A stretch of DNA of 64,000 nt from a bacterium 1XD42-76 (GCA_009917545.1 QZDW01000002.1:226921-290920), one strand, 5' to 3'; shown: positions 1 through 9,119, counted from the stretch's first letter. Notes: a model not told the origin generated them from the letters alone. Numbers and translations: made by a program.

Positions 1-1699
1 TCACAAAGGTTTTACTGTCCTTTTCCGGAAACAGGAGAAACGGATCGTTTCCCTGTGTCTCGTAAAGGAATCGTTCCCGCAGAGGATCCCAGCGTTCCTG
101 TACCATCAGACGGCTCTTGTCTGTCCCGTCCAGGCAGAAGATAACGTCTGCATCCCGCTCAAACGCCAGGGAGGCATTGCTGCTGGAACGGCTTCCCACT
201 TCAGGAGAAAGATCGAATGGCACATAGACCGGTTCCTCCCGGTTTACGCCTTCTAACAGCAGATAAAGCCCTTCCGCATCATAGCGGGCCGACAGCCGCA
301 GGCCGTTTTGCTCTGACAGAAGATCCGCAGGCGTCCACTCGGAGGGGTCCCCGTCTATCATACACACGGCCTCCTCCCCGGGAGCAAAGGCCATCAGGCC
401 GTAATTTTGATTGGCTGTCTGCAAATCATGCCACAGATAATGCTCCGCAGGCACCCCGGCAAAGGCCGTATTCCAGCTTCTCCGTTCCCACTCGTCCTGC
501 CAGGTGGAGATGAAGCCCCCGTCCCAGCCACAGGCTTCCAGCGTCCGGCCGACCATTTCCAGCCGGCGCCCCTGTTCCTCCTCACTCAAAGAGGCCATGT
601 ACCGGACAGCCGCCCCGCGGCCCGAGGAAAATCCATAGCCTGCCGCCAGGATCGGCATGGTGTGGTAACGGCCCATCAGTTCCAGATAACCACCATACGG
701 CTGATCGGTAGACAGTCCCTCCAGGAGCGGTGCAATGGCCTGCCTCTGCCTAGCAGAGAGCCTCTCCACAAAGGTATCGCAAAAGTCATAGAGACGGTAG
801 GCTGCAAAGCGCCCTGCCTTCATAGAAGGCAAAGCTGTCACATGTTCCGGATCCGTCCGGGCGTGTTTCTCCAGCTGCCGGGCGTAGACCTCCTCATATT
901 CCAGAAAATCGCAGGAGGGGTCACAGAGAAACCCGACGGGCCGCTGTGCACTGTATTTATCTGTCTCATAGGCAGTGATTTCATCCATGACCCGCGCCAT
1001 CGCCGCTTCAAAAGGAGTGGCATCCTCTGTTGTCCGGAAATAAGTCCCCTGATAGGCCCCGGAGCGTATGGTACTGTGATCCGTATAGGAAATGGTATCA
1101 GAGTGCCATTCCGTACCCACCAGAAAGCCCACCACCCAGCGGGAAACATCCCGTCGGTAGACACCGCCGCTCCGGATTCCCACGGCAGGCATATCCCTCC
1201 TCCCGTGGATGATATCCACCAGGGCTTTGCCGTCCTTTAACAGAGCGCCCAGAAATTCCCTGTCATAAGCGTCTTTGGCCCCGTCGCCCACATCATTCTC
1301 CAAGTTGGTTCCCTGAAGCAGGTAAAGCGGAGCCGTGTGGGTTGTATTATAGGTGTAGAGAGCATTATAGAAGTCATCATTCATCACATTCGTAACCCGG
1401 ACAGCATTGGCCCCCATCTCTTTGACCGCCCCGAACCAGCGAAGATAATCCTCCTCCCCGGCGTCACAGGCAGTGGCGTAGTGCCCAGGCCGCCCGGCAG
1501 ACATATCGACTCCTCTGAGGATAAACGGAACGTAATTCTGTCCGTCCCAGTACAAAAGCTCTGTCCCCTCTGCCCGAAAAGGGACGCTTACAGAAGGACG
1601 CTCACCGAAATGCAGGTAAAAGCCGCGATAAAACACGGCCCAGTAACCCCCAATCACTGCCGCCAACAACAAAAGAGCTGCTGCTATAAATCGTTTCAT
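1..1699 (-). CDS. Secreted glycosidase-like TIM-barrel protein (partial, runs off left edge)
   Basis: The reading frame is open from an ATG at 1699 to the window edge (566 codons) with no stop. A ribosome-binding site GGAGGAGA lies just before the ATG. The N-terminus is MKRF followed by a hydrophobic Ala/Leu stretch, so it is a signal peptide or membrane anchor. Residues near 50-95 read FILRGVDMSAG and later MGANAVRVTN, a pattern seen at the start of the TIM barrel in GH2/GH5-like glycosidases. A later Trp-rich part (GWDGGFISTWQDEW) fits a barrel strand carrying an acid residue. It is the last gene visible of the operon that starts with the gene at 5552, 12 bp after the CotH gene. The substrate is unknown; an exopolysaccharide is plausible from the neighbours. 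The family assignment is by motif only. Confidence 0.72.
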   Translation of the reverse strand, partial: MKRFIAAALLLLAAVIGGYWAVFYRGFYLHFGERPSVSVPFRAEGTELLYWDGQNYVPFILRGVDMSAGRPGHYATACDAGEEDYLRWFGAVKEMGANAVRVTNVMNDDFYNALYTYNTTHTAPLYLLQGTNLENDVGDGAKDAYDREFLGALLKDGKALVDIIHGRRDMPAVGIRSGGVYRRDVSRWVVGFLVGTEWHSDTISYTDHSTIRSGAYQGTYFRTTEDATPFEAAMARVMDEITAYETDKYSAQRPVGFLCDPSCDFLEYEEVYARQLEKHARTDPEHVTALPSMKAGRFAAYRLYDFCDTFVERLSARQRQAIAPLLEGLSTDQPYGGYLELMGRYHTMPILAAGYGFSSGRGAAVRYMASLSEEEQGRRLEMVGRTLEACGWDGGFISTWQDEWERRSWNTAFAGVPAEHYLWHDLQTANQNYGLMAFAPGEEAVCMIDGDPSEWTPADLLSEQNGLRLSARYDAEGLYLLLEGVNREEPVYVPFDLSPEVGSRSSSNASLAFERDADVIFCLDGTDKSRLMVQERWDPLRERFLYETQGNDPFLLFPEKDSKTFV

Positions 1700-1711
1700 T
1701 CCCGTCTCCTC

Positions 1712-3253
1712 CTAACCCAGCACCTGGTTGGCAAACCGTGAGGGGTGACAGTACTGCTGCAGAGAGTCGATATGCTCGTCCATCCACCTGCCCCGGTCCA
1801 CGATATAGTCCATCATCCACTCCACTGCTTCACGGTAGCCGGAGGGATTCACATCCTGCAGAGTTTCACCGCTCTCCGGTTCAGGACGCTGGCGTTCCCG
1901 CTTGCTCAGGTTCTCCGGATCAAAGGTGTAGCCCCAAAGGTCATAATTCCTCTCCACAGCGCTGCCAAGCCACTCTTCGATCTCCTTTTCATAGCTCAAA
2001 AGGCTCTCTTCGGAAAGGATTCCCCGGCGCAGCTCGCGGTAACGGGAAATCACCTGCTCTACGAATTCCTTATCCTGCATTAATTTAGCATACCAGGCCC
2101 TCTGAGACAGCAGAAATTCCCGGCTGGAAATAGGCCGCAGGAAATTATTGAAAGCATTGTTGTAATCCCATACCGGTCCGATGGACAGCCTGCCTCTTGC
2201 ATCCCGGTAAAAATAGGTAGAGGCCGCAAAGGTGTCATTGATCCCGAAAAACTCCATCAGGATATAATAATTTACAAAAGAATCCATATCCAGCTCCTGT
2301 TTCCAGTTGCTGGTCCCGTCCAGCATCCATGTGGAATAGAGCATCCGCTCCACTCCGTTGTAATCTGCCTGGACATACTCCTGTACCTGCCGGGTCTGGC
2401 TGGCTGTTCCGGGGTACAGAAGTTCCAGATGGCGTCCCGGCTCCATCCGGTAGGAATAGAGGCTGAAATTGTCCAGAACCTTTGCCGGAGTGGTGTACGG
2501 CTCGATGCGGACCAGATAACTCAGTACCGGATCGCCCGGTTCATATTCCCGCAGATCCAGACGGTTTTCGTCCACGTCGATGGTCTCCATCAAGAGATAG
2601 ACGCCCTGATACTCTCCATCCAGAACCACTTCGCAGAAGCGGGTGTCGGGCACCCATGTCCCCATCACTTCGGCTGAAAGGTTCATGCACATATAGTTGC
2701 GCATCAGCGTCTTATCCAGAAAAGGCCCGTGGAGAGCCCACTCCTTTCCGCTTTTCATTCCCAGCAGACTCAACGAACGGGATATCTGCGGACGATCCGC
2801 CTCCACGGTGCGAAGCCGGAAACTTCCCTTAGTAAACCATCGGGAGCTGTTGCCCCGGTAACGGAAAAGAGCTGCTCCCTCATCGGTCGCCGCACTGTTT
2901 TCGTGGTGCCAGACTCCCTCCTCTGACACCGTGGAAAACTGCACCAGGATTTCCTCTTCCCCGAAGTCTCCTGTATAATAGCCCATAGTGTCCCCGTCCG
3001 GTCCCTCATAAGGACGACCCGGGATCGTCTGTCCCCTGGTCTCAATACGGATAATCGGCAGATGAGTGCACAGACGGGCTTCTCCTTTGCAGACAGAACA
3101 GGGGCCCAGCGCCTCTTCAGAGGGCTGTTCCCGGTGCTGCTGATACCGCAGTACACCCGTCCGGTCCCCAAGATCCTGAAAAAAGACGGACAGCAGTAAG
3201 GTGCATACCGCTGTGCCCGCCATGATAACGATGCCGCGCCGCATGGCCGTCAC
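1712..3253 (-). CDS. CotH-family secreted protein kinase
   Basis: CotH proteins are atypical kinases first known from spore coats; many bacterial members are exported and sit with envelope genes. This 513-residue protein begins with an N-terminal hydrophobic segment (about residues 7-27), consistent with export or anchoring. The characteristic CotH motif appears near residue 362 as IGPVWDYNNAFNN, and an upstream segment ELDMDSFVNYYILMEFFGIND is typical of the family. The first possible start is a GTG at 3253 whose bases overlap the TGA of the DUF4956 gene; an ATG three codons in (3244) is an alternative. The tight overlap implies translational coupling. Its target might be a secreted protein or polymer made by this operon; that is inference. 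Confidence 0.9.
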   Translation of the reverse strand: MTAMRRGIVIMAGTAVCTLLLSVFFQDLGDRTGVLRYQQHREQPSEEALGPCSVCKGEARLCTHLPIIRIETRGQTIPGRPYEGPDGDTMGYYTGDFGEEEILVQFSTVSEEGVWHHENSAATDEGAALFRYRGNSSRWFTKGSFRLRTVEADRPQISRSLSLLGMKSGKEWALHGPFLDKTLMRNYMCMNLSAEVMGTWVPDTRFCEVVLDGEYQGVYLLMETIDVDENRLDLREYEPGDPVLSYLVRIEPYTTPAKVLDNFSLYSYRMEPGRHLELLYPGTASQTRQVQEYVQADYNGVERMLYSTWMLDGTSNWKQELDMDSFVNYYILMEFFGINDTFAASTYFYRDARGRLSIGPVWDYNNAFNNFLRPISSREFLLSQRAWYAKLMQDKEFVEQVISRYRELRRGILSEESLLSYEKEIEEWLGSAVERNYDLWGYTFDPENLSKRERQRPEPESGETLQDVNPSGYREAVEWMMDYIVDRGRWMDEHIDSLQQYCHPSRFANQVLG

Positions 3254-3927
3254 CCGCTGATCTCGTCGCTCTGAGTCACGGTATTTACATATTCTGTTCC
3301 GCCCAGGGCATACAAAGCATCGGTAATATCCATATCTTTCAAGTAGTTCATCTGCCAGATCTTTCGGGGCATCTCATAGATCAGCTCCACGTGCTCTGCC
3401 GTGGTGTTGCGCACCCTCAAAAGAGCCCGCTTGTCAAAATAGGAAAATACGATTCGTTCCATATCCGCACTCTGCCCCTTCGCTCCCCGGATAATCAGCA
3501 GAATCCTGTTTTCATTCCGCACCCGGCCCAAAAGAAGCAGTACCAGAAACACCGCAGCAGTGCCTACGCCAGCTACCAGATAATCACCCACGCCGCAACA
3601 GATACCCACAATAATCGTCCAGAAGATATAGGCGGTATCTCTTGAATCCTTGATAGCTGTACGGAACCGCACAATGGACAGCGCACCTACCATACCGAGA
3701 GACAGCGCAATGTTGTTGCCGATGACAGTCATAACCGTAGCGGTGAGAATGGTGAGAGACACCAGAGACACGTTGAATTTTTTGCTGTAAGCCGTTCCCG
3801 CATGAGTGAACCAGTAAGAAACATAGATGGCGGCACTCAATACAACTGAGGCCGTAATATGTAATACAATTTCCTGTGCAGTGAGGGTCCCGCTCTCTGC
3901 AATGAGTTGTGCAAGATACTCTCTCAT
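3250..3927 (-). CDS. DUF4956 polytopic membrane protein
   Basis: The product has four or so predicted membrane helices in its first 150 residues (around LHITASVVLSAAIYVSYW, LTILTATVMTVIGNNIAL, AYIFWTIIVGICCGVGDYLV and an adjoining AVFLVLLLL segment), then a soluble C-terminal domain of about 90 residues. The segment GALSIVRFRTAIKDSRD between helices is the signature region of DUF4956. An upstream in-frame ATG exists, but the ATG at 3927 has GAGGAG at the right distance and is preferred. In Firmicutes and other bacteria this family sits next to VTC-domain polyphosphate polymerases and CotH proteins, exactly as here, suggesting one membrane complex. The biochemical function is not established. 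Confidence 0.86.
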   Translation of the reverse strand: MREYLAQLIAESGTLTAQEIVLHITASVVLSAAIYVSYWFTHAGTAYSKKFNVSLVSLTILTATVMTVIGNNIALSLGMVGALSIVRFRTAIKDSRDTAYIFWTIIVGICCGVGDYLVAGVGTAAVFLVLLLLGRVRNENRILLIIRGAKGQSADMERIVFSYFDKRALLRVRNTTAEHVELIYEMPRKIWQMNYLKDMDITDALYALGGTEYVNTVTQSDEISG

Positions 3928-3943
3928 AATTTTATCTCCTCGT

Positions 3944-4639
3944 CTAAAAATTAAAGTGTTTGCCAACAGTCCGGCTCAGGCAGTATTTGCTGACTGATAT
4001 CTCCCCGGCGGCACAGTCGTTGAGCATATCTTTGATGTAGCTTAGCAAAAAGCCGTTGAATTTTACCTCCAGCACTACGAAAAACGGGTCCTGAAGCGGG
4101 TATTGGGGGAGTGTACAGTCAAAAATATTAAAATTACTCTCCGTTCCCACAATATGATGGTCAAATGTCACCCGAATCTGATTCTCCCTGGCAATAAAGG
4201 CTCTCCGGCGGTATTCCACAACAGAGCAGGGCTGGTATCCGTAAAGGTTCATGACAGCATAGCACTCCCGCGCCAGAGGCTCCGGCCGGGTTAAAAGCAC
4301 ACGGTAATCCCCCTGTATCAGGCGGACTGCCTCCTCCCGGGGAAGCCGCAGGGAGCGTTTCTTTTGTAAATCTGCTTCCTTTTGCTTGACCTCCAGGAGG
4401 GCAAACCCACTGTCCGGACCATAGCACCGGAGCCTGATTTTACGCCGGACCGCCACTCCGTCTACTTTCTCCTGAAAATCCCGGTCCTCCAGAGAATCAA
4501 AATAAAGGGAACGGATCGAATATCCGTCTCCCTGGTTGTGAGAATCCTCCATCATAAATCCGGCCAGATTTCCGCTGTGAAAATAGTAGTCAGACAGTCC
4601 GATGAGAAATTTTTTCTCCTGCCGCAAGACTTCATTCAC
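3944..4639 (-). CDS. VTC-domain polyphosphate polymerase-like protein
   Basis: The VTC domain forms a tunnel-fold triphosphate enzyme; in yeast Vtc4 it makes polyphosphate from ATP. The 231-residue protein is a stand-alone VTC domain. Visible hallmarks are the N-terminal EKKFLIG, the strand YSIRSLYFDS, the basic strand RRKIRLRCYG, the acidic/basic strand LLEVKQKEADLQKKR, and the C-terminal VVLEVKFNG with SKYCLSR. Alternating basic and acidic strands line the tunnel in known structures. It lies 16 bp upstream of the DUF4956 gene and overlaps the gene at 4632 by 8 bp, so it is part of the operon. It probably acts on the cytoplasmic face with DUF4956 as membrane partner; the true product here is not known. 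Confidence 0.9.
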   Translation of the reverse strand: MNEVLRQEKKFLIGLSDYYFHSGNLAGFMMEDSHNQGDGYSIRSLYFDSLEDRDFQEKVDGVAVRRKIRLRCYGPDSGFALLEVKQKEADLQKKRSLRLPREEAVRLIQGDYRVLLTRPEPLARECYAVMNLYGYQPCSVVEYRRRAFIARENQIRVTFDHHIVGTESNFNIFDCTLPQYPLQDPFFVVLEVKFNGFLLSYIKDMLNDCAAGEISVSKYCLSRTVGKHFNF

Positions 4640-5552
4640 GTTTCAGTACCTCCTTTAATGCCCGGTAGTCGTGGTAGGCGATTGAAATCGTCTGATTGGG
4701 GTAGGCTTCCATTATCCTGACATAGCTGTTTTTCAGTGCAGTGAGGCCTGAATTGTAGTAGGTATTGATCTCCTTTACACCGTTTCCATCTGCCTCCTGC
4801 AGTTCATAAATCGTGATAAGCCCTTTGCCGTACCGGTTCACCAGTTCCGCTTCCGTAGTAATATTTTTAATTTCTGCACCACGATAATAATTCATCACCG
4901 CAATGCTGTCACAGCCGTTTTTTATTAATTCCTCAAGCCCCTCCTGCTGCCCTTTTTTATCATAGTACCAGGGCACGCAGACAATGACTTCCAGATCATA
5001 GCTTCGGGCCAGTGCATATGCCTCTTTCATCCCTGAGACAAAGCTTCCCATAACTTCACCGGGATTCTGATCCCATTCCTTTAAGGTGTATGGTTCCACA
5101 TCAAACATGATTCCCGCCAGCTGGGGAATGGTCTCCCACACCTTCCCGTCCTCCTCCCGCCGGGCCAGGAATTTCCGCTCAATCCGGCGGTTATAGGAAG
5201 CAGCTTCTTCCACTGCCTCGCAGAGCCGGCTTCCCGTCGGATCCATTCCCCAGGAAGATTCACCTGTCAGGTAATAGACCGTAATCCCCTCCTCCATCGC
5301 AGCTTCCACAAAAACGGACATCTGCTCCTGACGGCTGTTTTTGCTGGAAATATTCTGATACAGGACATTCAGACCTTCCTGCTTCATCAGCTGAAACAGT
5401 TCACCGTCTGTCTCATTGACCGCCTCGGCGCTCCAGGAAAAGAGTCCGGCTGTCCCTGCCAAAGGCGGCGGACGGTCAGCAAAGCCAGACGCATACACAG
5501 GGAGTCCTGACAGAAGCGCAGCGCACAGAAACACAGGAATATATTTTCTCAT
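4632..5552 (-). CDS. Secreted glycosidase-like (beta/alpha)-barrel protein
   Basis: First gene of the operon. From the ATG at 5552 it encodes 306 residues with a clear signal peptide (MRKYIPVFLCAALLSGLPVYASG region, probable cleavage after the Ala-Ser). A GTG nine bases upstream sits at a normal distance from AAAGGAGGG and could also start translation. The body has repeated barrel-like segments: LNVLYQNISS, ITVYYLTGESSW, GIMFDVEPY with an Asp-x-Glu pair typical of a barrel-end catalytic site, LEVIVCVPWYYD, CDSIAVMNYY, GLITIYELQEAD, ISIAYHDY. This resembles polysaccharide-hydrolase or polygalactosaminidase-like barrels, but I cannot name the family with confidence. Its place beside CotH, DUF4956 and VTC suggests processing of an exported polymer. 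Confidence 0.75.
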   Translation of the reverse strand: MRKYIPVFLCAALLSGLPVYASGFADRPPPLAGTAGLFSWSAEAVNETDGELFQLMKQEGLNVLYQNISSKNSRQEQMSVFVEAAMEEGITVYYLTGESSWGMDPTGSRLCEAVEEAASYNRRIERKFLARREEDGKVWETIPQLAGIMFDVEPYTLKEWDQNPGEVMGSFVSGMKEAYALARSYDLEVIVCVPWYYDKKGQQEGLEELIKNGCDSIAVMNYYRGAEIKNITTEAELVNRYGKGLITIYELQEADGNGVKEINTYYNSGLTALKNSYVRIMEAYPNQTISIAYHDYRALKEVLKRE

Positions 5553-5790
5553 TCCATACACCCAAACGATCCCTCCTTTAACGCTGTGTTCCTTTACCAC
5601 CCCAGTTGTTTCCAGTCCGCGCGGCTCCGTCCGGCTTTGAAATAGCCAAAACGTGTACTTTTCTGCATTGGGGAAATACCCTGAATTTTTCTGAAAGGGG
5701 ATTGAAAATCAGCTGTTTTTGTGGTATTCTATCTAAAATGCAAGAATGCAGGTATGTTTACAGAAAAGTACACATTTCTGCAAATATATT

Positions 5791-5903
5791 ACTATGAAAG
5801 TCTCGCCGCCGTTAGGCGGCATAAGTTCAGAGATGCCAAATGCGCCTGACTACTTTCATTCTTGGGGGCGCGCTCAACTGGAGGCGCAGGAAGGTTTCCT
5901 TAC
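5791..5903 (+). repeat. Dispersed structured repeat, copy A
   Basis: Begins ACTATGAAAGTC and contains an outer stem ATGAAAGT (5793-5800) / ACTTTCAT, an inner hairpin GCCGCCGTTAGGCGGC, and an AGTTCAG/CTGACT arm, followed by a GGCGCGCTCA... GGCGC half. This is one of at least eleven copies in the window. It lies between the start of the glycosidase-like gene and the tail of a truncated acetyltransferase. The rest of 5553-6023 holds no gene that I can support. Confidence 0.85.
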
Positions 5904-6023
5904 AGTTTCCTGCTACCAAACAAAAAAGCACTGGGTGCAGTGCTTCCTGTCGTATATCCTGGCAGATACAAAAAAGAATTGATTGCAAAATTATTGTATA
6001 TCAGCTGTGTTTGTAATCCATGT

Positions 6024-6389
6024 TCATAAGCCAAGCGGGAACCCTGGGCTGCTGACAAACCCATGACGCCCCCTTTCTTTTGCCCATGCTTCACATTCGG
6101 CTAACAATTCTCTGGCATACCCTTTGTTACGATAGTCTTCCTTCACAAAAATTCCCTCTAAATATCCAGCAGGACTTGTTCCTGTACCTTCTACATAGTC
6201 ATTGCTTAATTGACATTGTGCAAAACTGACAGGTATATCATTTTCATACTTCAAAAAAAATTGTGATTCTCCATTCATCATAATTTCTGAAAATTCTTCA
6301 ATTCGCACATTGACAGAATGATTCTGCCACATCAATACTGCTAATTCCGCCAGTATTTCTAAATCACTGTTTTCCGCCTTTATTATCAT
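6024..6389 (-). pseudogene. GNAT acetyltransferase, AAC(6')-like, 3'-truncated
   Basis: The 121 residues match the first three quarters of aminoglycoside 6'-N-acetyltransferase-like GNAT enzymes: a substrate-side segment VLMWQNHSVNVRIEEF, then YLEGIFVKEDYRNKGYARELL, which is the acetyl-CoA pyrophosphate-binding motif (R/Q-x-x-G-x-G/A), then ECEAWAKERG. After this point the usual last strands and helix (the SDCEL...FHxxxGF region) are missing and the frame runs into unrelated sequence and a stop. Without the final strands the enzyme is unlikely to work. It lies at the edge of a region full of broken genes. A shortened but functional variant is possible but less likely. Confidence 0.6.
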
Positions 6390-6593
6390 AATATGGACTC
6401 CCTTAAAAATTTCGATTGTGATTTAATGATTTTCAAGTGAAAGATTCGCTGTTATATTTATTAAAATCTCCGCAAATCCTTAAAAACACTAAGTTTATCG
6501 CAGATGAGCTTTCCCTTAAAGTTTCCCTTATATTATATCTTCCCATAGGACATTACGAACCCTCATAAGGGAAATTTGAAGCAATACATCCAA

Positions 6594-6875
6594 TTATACA
6601 GATTGAATCAAGTCGTTCATTTCTTTCATATGTAATCCGACATTTTGTGGCGAGTGGGCGTCTGATGCTGTCAAAATTGGTATATTACACCTTACCATAC
6701 TATCCGTATTCATTCCTAACCGTTTATCGCCATAATGAATCGCTAACCCGCTGCTTTCCTCAATATACATATCATTTGAGCAAAGTGCCGTTGCAATCTG
6801 TAAATAAATATGTTTAAAATCCTTTTTCGGGTATGCACGGTGACGTTTTGTAAAGGACTTTTTAATTAAATTCAC
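6594..6875 (-). pseudogene. PHP-domain phosphoesterase (histidinol-phosphatase-like), 5'-truncated
   Basis: The 93 residues contain the C-terminal hallmark of PHP phosphoesterases: ILTASDAHSPQNVG, with the metal-binding Asp-x-His, preceded by a segment YIEESSGLAIHYG that matches the penultimate strand. Full-length proteins are about 250 residues, and the first metal motif (H-x-H) is absent. Upstream sequence runs directly into the tail of the Rpn-type gene with no room for the missing part. It is a remnant. The inverted repeat TTTCCCTTAT (6522-6531) / ATAAGGGAAA (6565-6574) just downstream is of unknown meaning. Confidence 0.55.
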
Positions 6876-6949
6876 AGAAAATTTATATTTCAGGGCAAAA
6901 AAATAGAGCCAGGAACCTGTTTTTTAGATTCCTGGCTTATTAGTGCCAC

Positions 6950-7791
6950 TTACATATTCTGGTCTGTTTTCAATTTTCTCACTTCATCAACTGAAAGGCC
7001 AACAAATTCCGCAATCTTTTCAAGCGTTATTGTTCCATCTTCCAGCATTTTCTTTGCAACATTTATCATTCCTTCTTTCAATGTCTGATTCCTCATATCT
7101 TCCATAGCCCGGCACATAATTTCGATTCCCTCCTTACTCTCTTTGAAAAATCTCACCCTGTCTGCCAGTGTCCCATAGTACATATCTGCTGCATCTGTGC
7201 AGGAGAAGTCATGCATTAACTTCCCGATTGGCGTATCTCCACGGTAAGCGCCATTTACATACAGTATGTGCGAACCGTCCTCAAATCTTTCCCCGGTTCC
7301 TAAAAAGCACCGCTCAATCGGATAAAGCGGCAACCCTTTTCCCATTACGTCATTCTCTGTGATAAAGATTACCCACGTTTCCGGCAGCTTGTCGAAGTCC
7401 TCGCCTTTCTTCAAAAGGTTTGCGTCCATCATGCTTGAGTTGTACCTTGCTCTTTTTCTCCCGGCTCCTTTGTCGGAGCGCTGTCCCTCCACGTTCAGTT
7501 TTGCCCCTGTACTGTCCGTAGCCAGGATATCCAACCTCACTGAACGGTTCAGCAGATTCTCCACAAATACCTGGGTGCGGACGTCCAACACTCTTAAATC
7601 TGGCTTTTCCAGTACAATCTGCAATACCAGTTCTATGCTTGCCGTATCTCCCTCAAAACACTTTGTGAGAAATCATCATCAAGCAGGCGAAAGCCTCTTA
7701 GCCTCTGTAAATCTTCCTGATGTTTCTGGTCTATCTGTTCCGTCACGGTCAATCTTCCCACCTGCTTTCCTTTTCGTTTTTGTATCTCCAT
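6950..7791 (-). pseudogene. Rpn-family PD-(D/E)XK nuclease/transposase, frameshifted
   Basis: The main frame (6950-7624) encodes 224 residues of a PD-(D/E)XK Rpn-type protein: RLDILATDSTG carries the catalytic Asp and NVEGQR the E-x-Q pair; the tail has the usual Lys-rich helical region. The native start is an ATG at 7791 with AGGAGG 11 bases upstream; its first 41 codons (MEIQKRKGKQVGRLTVTEQ...) are in another frame. One base is missing near 7666 between DDDF and the TKCFEGDTAS segment, breaking the gene. Rpn proteins promote recA-independent recombination or act against phage. The sequence is otherwise well kept, so the lesion may be recent or a sequencing error in a short stretch. Confidence 0.8.
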
Positions 7792-7892
7792 ACTACCATA
7801 ATCCTCCTGATTTTACAAGCCGGGAGCCAGCGCCTTTCTGAATCCCGGCTTCTTGCCGTTATCGTTTTTTCACATCTTCCGTATTGTTGTGG

Positions 7893-8343
7893 TCAAGCTT
7901 TTTTATTTGTACACTCATTTTTCATAGTGTTGAAATAGCGCTCCATTGGTGCATTGTCATATGGACAGCCCGCCTTACTCATGCTCTGCGTTATGTTTAT
8001 GGATTCACAAAATTCTGTAAACGCTTTCGATGCATAGTGTCCCCTGATCCGAATGCAGCATTCAGACAGCTGTGACAGACGGCTGTGATTCCAATGCCTT
8101 TTTCGGCGTGCGGATGGCCAATTCACTGGTAATGTTCCGGTCTGTTATGCTGGCGATTACGCTGCAGTCATAAAAATCCAGGATCGTACAATTATACCGC
8201 GCCTCATGGTTTTTCAAAAACAGATATGTGAAATCTGTACACCATCTTTGATTTGGCTTTTCCGCAGTAAAATCCTGACGACTGCCATAGTGCTTTTTCC
8301 TGCTGCCGGAATACCTGTCACTAATATACAATACATTTCTCAT
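7893..8343 (-). mobile_element. IS3-family transposase (OrfB) remnant
   Basis: Two overlapping frames together spell the DDE integrase core of an IS3-family OrfB. Frame one (8062-8343) has FTAEKPNQRWCTDFTYLF with the first Asp, then ILDFYDCSVIASITDRNI. Frame two (7893-8126) has GHYASKAFTEFCESINI, the region of the second Asp, and MSKAGCPYDNAPMERYFNT with the final Glu. The expected HSDQGSQY stretch between them is eroded at the frameshift. No orfA, no complete terminal inverted repeats and no start of orfB are present. A hairpin at 7819-7851 (AAGCCGGGA arms) lies just beyond. This is a dead fragment. Confidence 0.8.
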
Positions 8344-8344
8344 A

Positions 8345-8455
8345 CCTCTTTCCGATTAACCGTTTCTATCACCACCCCAAGTTCTCTTACCTGTATCAGA
8401 AAATCCTCAGATACATTATCATCTGTAATCAGTAAATCATAATCTTTTACCTGGC
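8345..8455 (-). pseudogene. DeoR-family regulator, C-terminal tail only
   Basis: Read on the minus strand this stretch gives YDLLITDDNVSEDFLIQV followed by RELGVVIETV and a stop. That is the end of the sugar-phosphate-binding domain of DeoR-family regulators, where LITD followed by an effector-binding helix is conserved. No helix-turn-helix part is present; upstream sequence is an unrelated reading frame. The junction lies near 8450. It shows that several unrelated loci were joined here by deletion. Confidence 0.5.
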
Positions 8456-8643
8456 TCCTTTGTCCCTGTTTTAGAAGTTTGCCTTATATGCCGGTCTGTA
8501 TTTTCCCTTTGATAATTCTCTAATCGCTTATATACACTTTCTTTTTCTTGCCTCTGCTCTTTTTCGCCGCGTCTTTCTTCCCACTTGTCCGATTCGTCCC
8601 GATAATCGGCATTAGCTGTCTCAGCAGCAGTAAAGGCTTTCAA
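8437..8643 (-). other. Charged C-terminal fragment of unidentified protein
   Basis: A frame of 68 codons (extendable upstream to about 8700 without a stop) encodes a very hydrophilic helix rich in Glu, Lys and Arg, such as DESDKWEERRGEKEQRQ. The composition resembles the C-terminal tails of mobilization relaxases or conjugation proteins, but no motif allows a name. It ends inside the DeoR tail in another frame, so it is probably a fused fragment and not an intact gene. Confidence 0.3.
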
Positions 8644-8659
8644 GGTATTGCCACTTTCC

Positions 8660-8985
8660 CCAAGCAGAGTGTCTAATAATGTTTTCCATTTGAGATTTAT
8701 TTTCCGACATCATAATGTTTTCCAGGATTGTTCCAGAAAAAAATAATCGTCAGGTAGAACATAGGCAACCTGCTCTGTAATTAATCCGGCATCTACTGTT
8801 CCCTGCTCTGTATGCAGCTCTATCGTTCGCTTTACGGCTCATAAAGGCCATTTCTAATCGAGAGCTCATTCACATTTACCGATTGGCATTTATAATCTTT
8901 CTTTTCTGCAGGAAGTTCCTATATTTTCCCAATCCGTTCAGCAGATGAAACCGCCTGGGCAACCGCTACGTGGAACTTAGTATCA
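8660..8985 (-). pseudogene. ABC exporter remnant (Q-loop region and linker)
   Basis: Minus-strand translation in shifting frames gives VAYVLPDDYFF followed in the next frame by SGTILENIM, the Q-loop segment of ABC exporters, and further upstream VAQAVSSAERIGKI with ELPAEKKDY, the linker between the membrane and ATPase domains. At least two frameshifts and a stop interrupt it; the Walker A, signature and Walker B parts are gone. The remaining bases up to 9119 contain nothing else I can support. Confidence 0.5.
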
Positions 8986-9119
8986 ATCTGTCCCGAAGTG
9001 TCAGGCCGCCTTGCTCCTTATGTTGACTTGAGGGTACAAAAATAGCAGGGGCTTATCATAATCCCTGCCATTCTTGTACCAATTTCAGGACACGCCCTGA
9101 AAGCGTTCCTTCATGTGGG

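Noticed and set aside
407..1240. Plus-strand frame of 277 codons at the left end
   Set aside because: It lies opposite the glycosidase-like gene, which has a ribosome-binding site, a signal peptide and family motifs. The plus-strand product resembles nothing.
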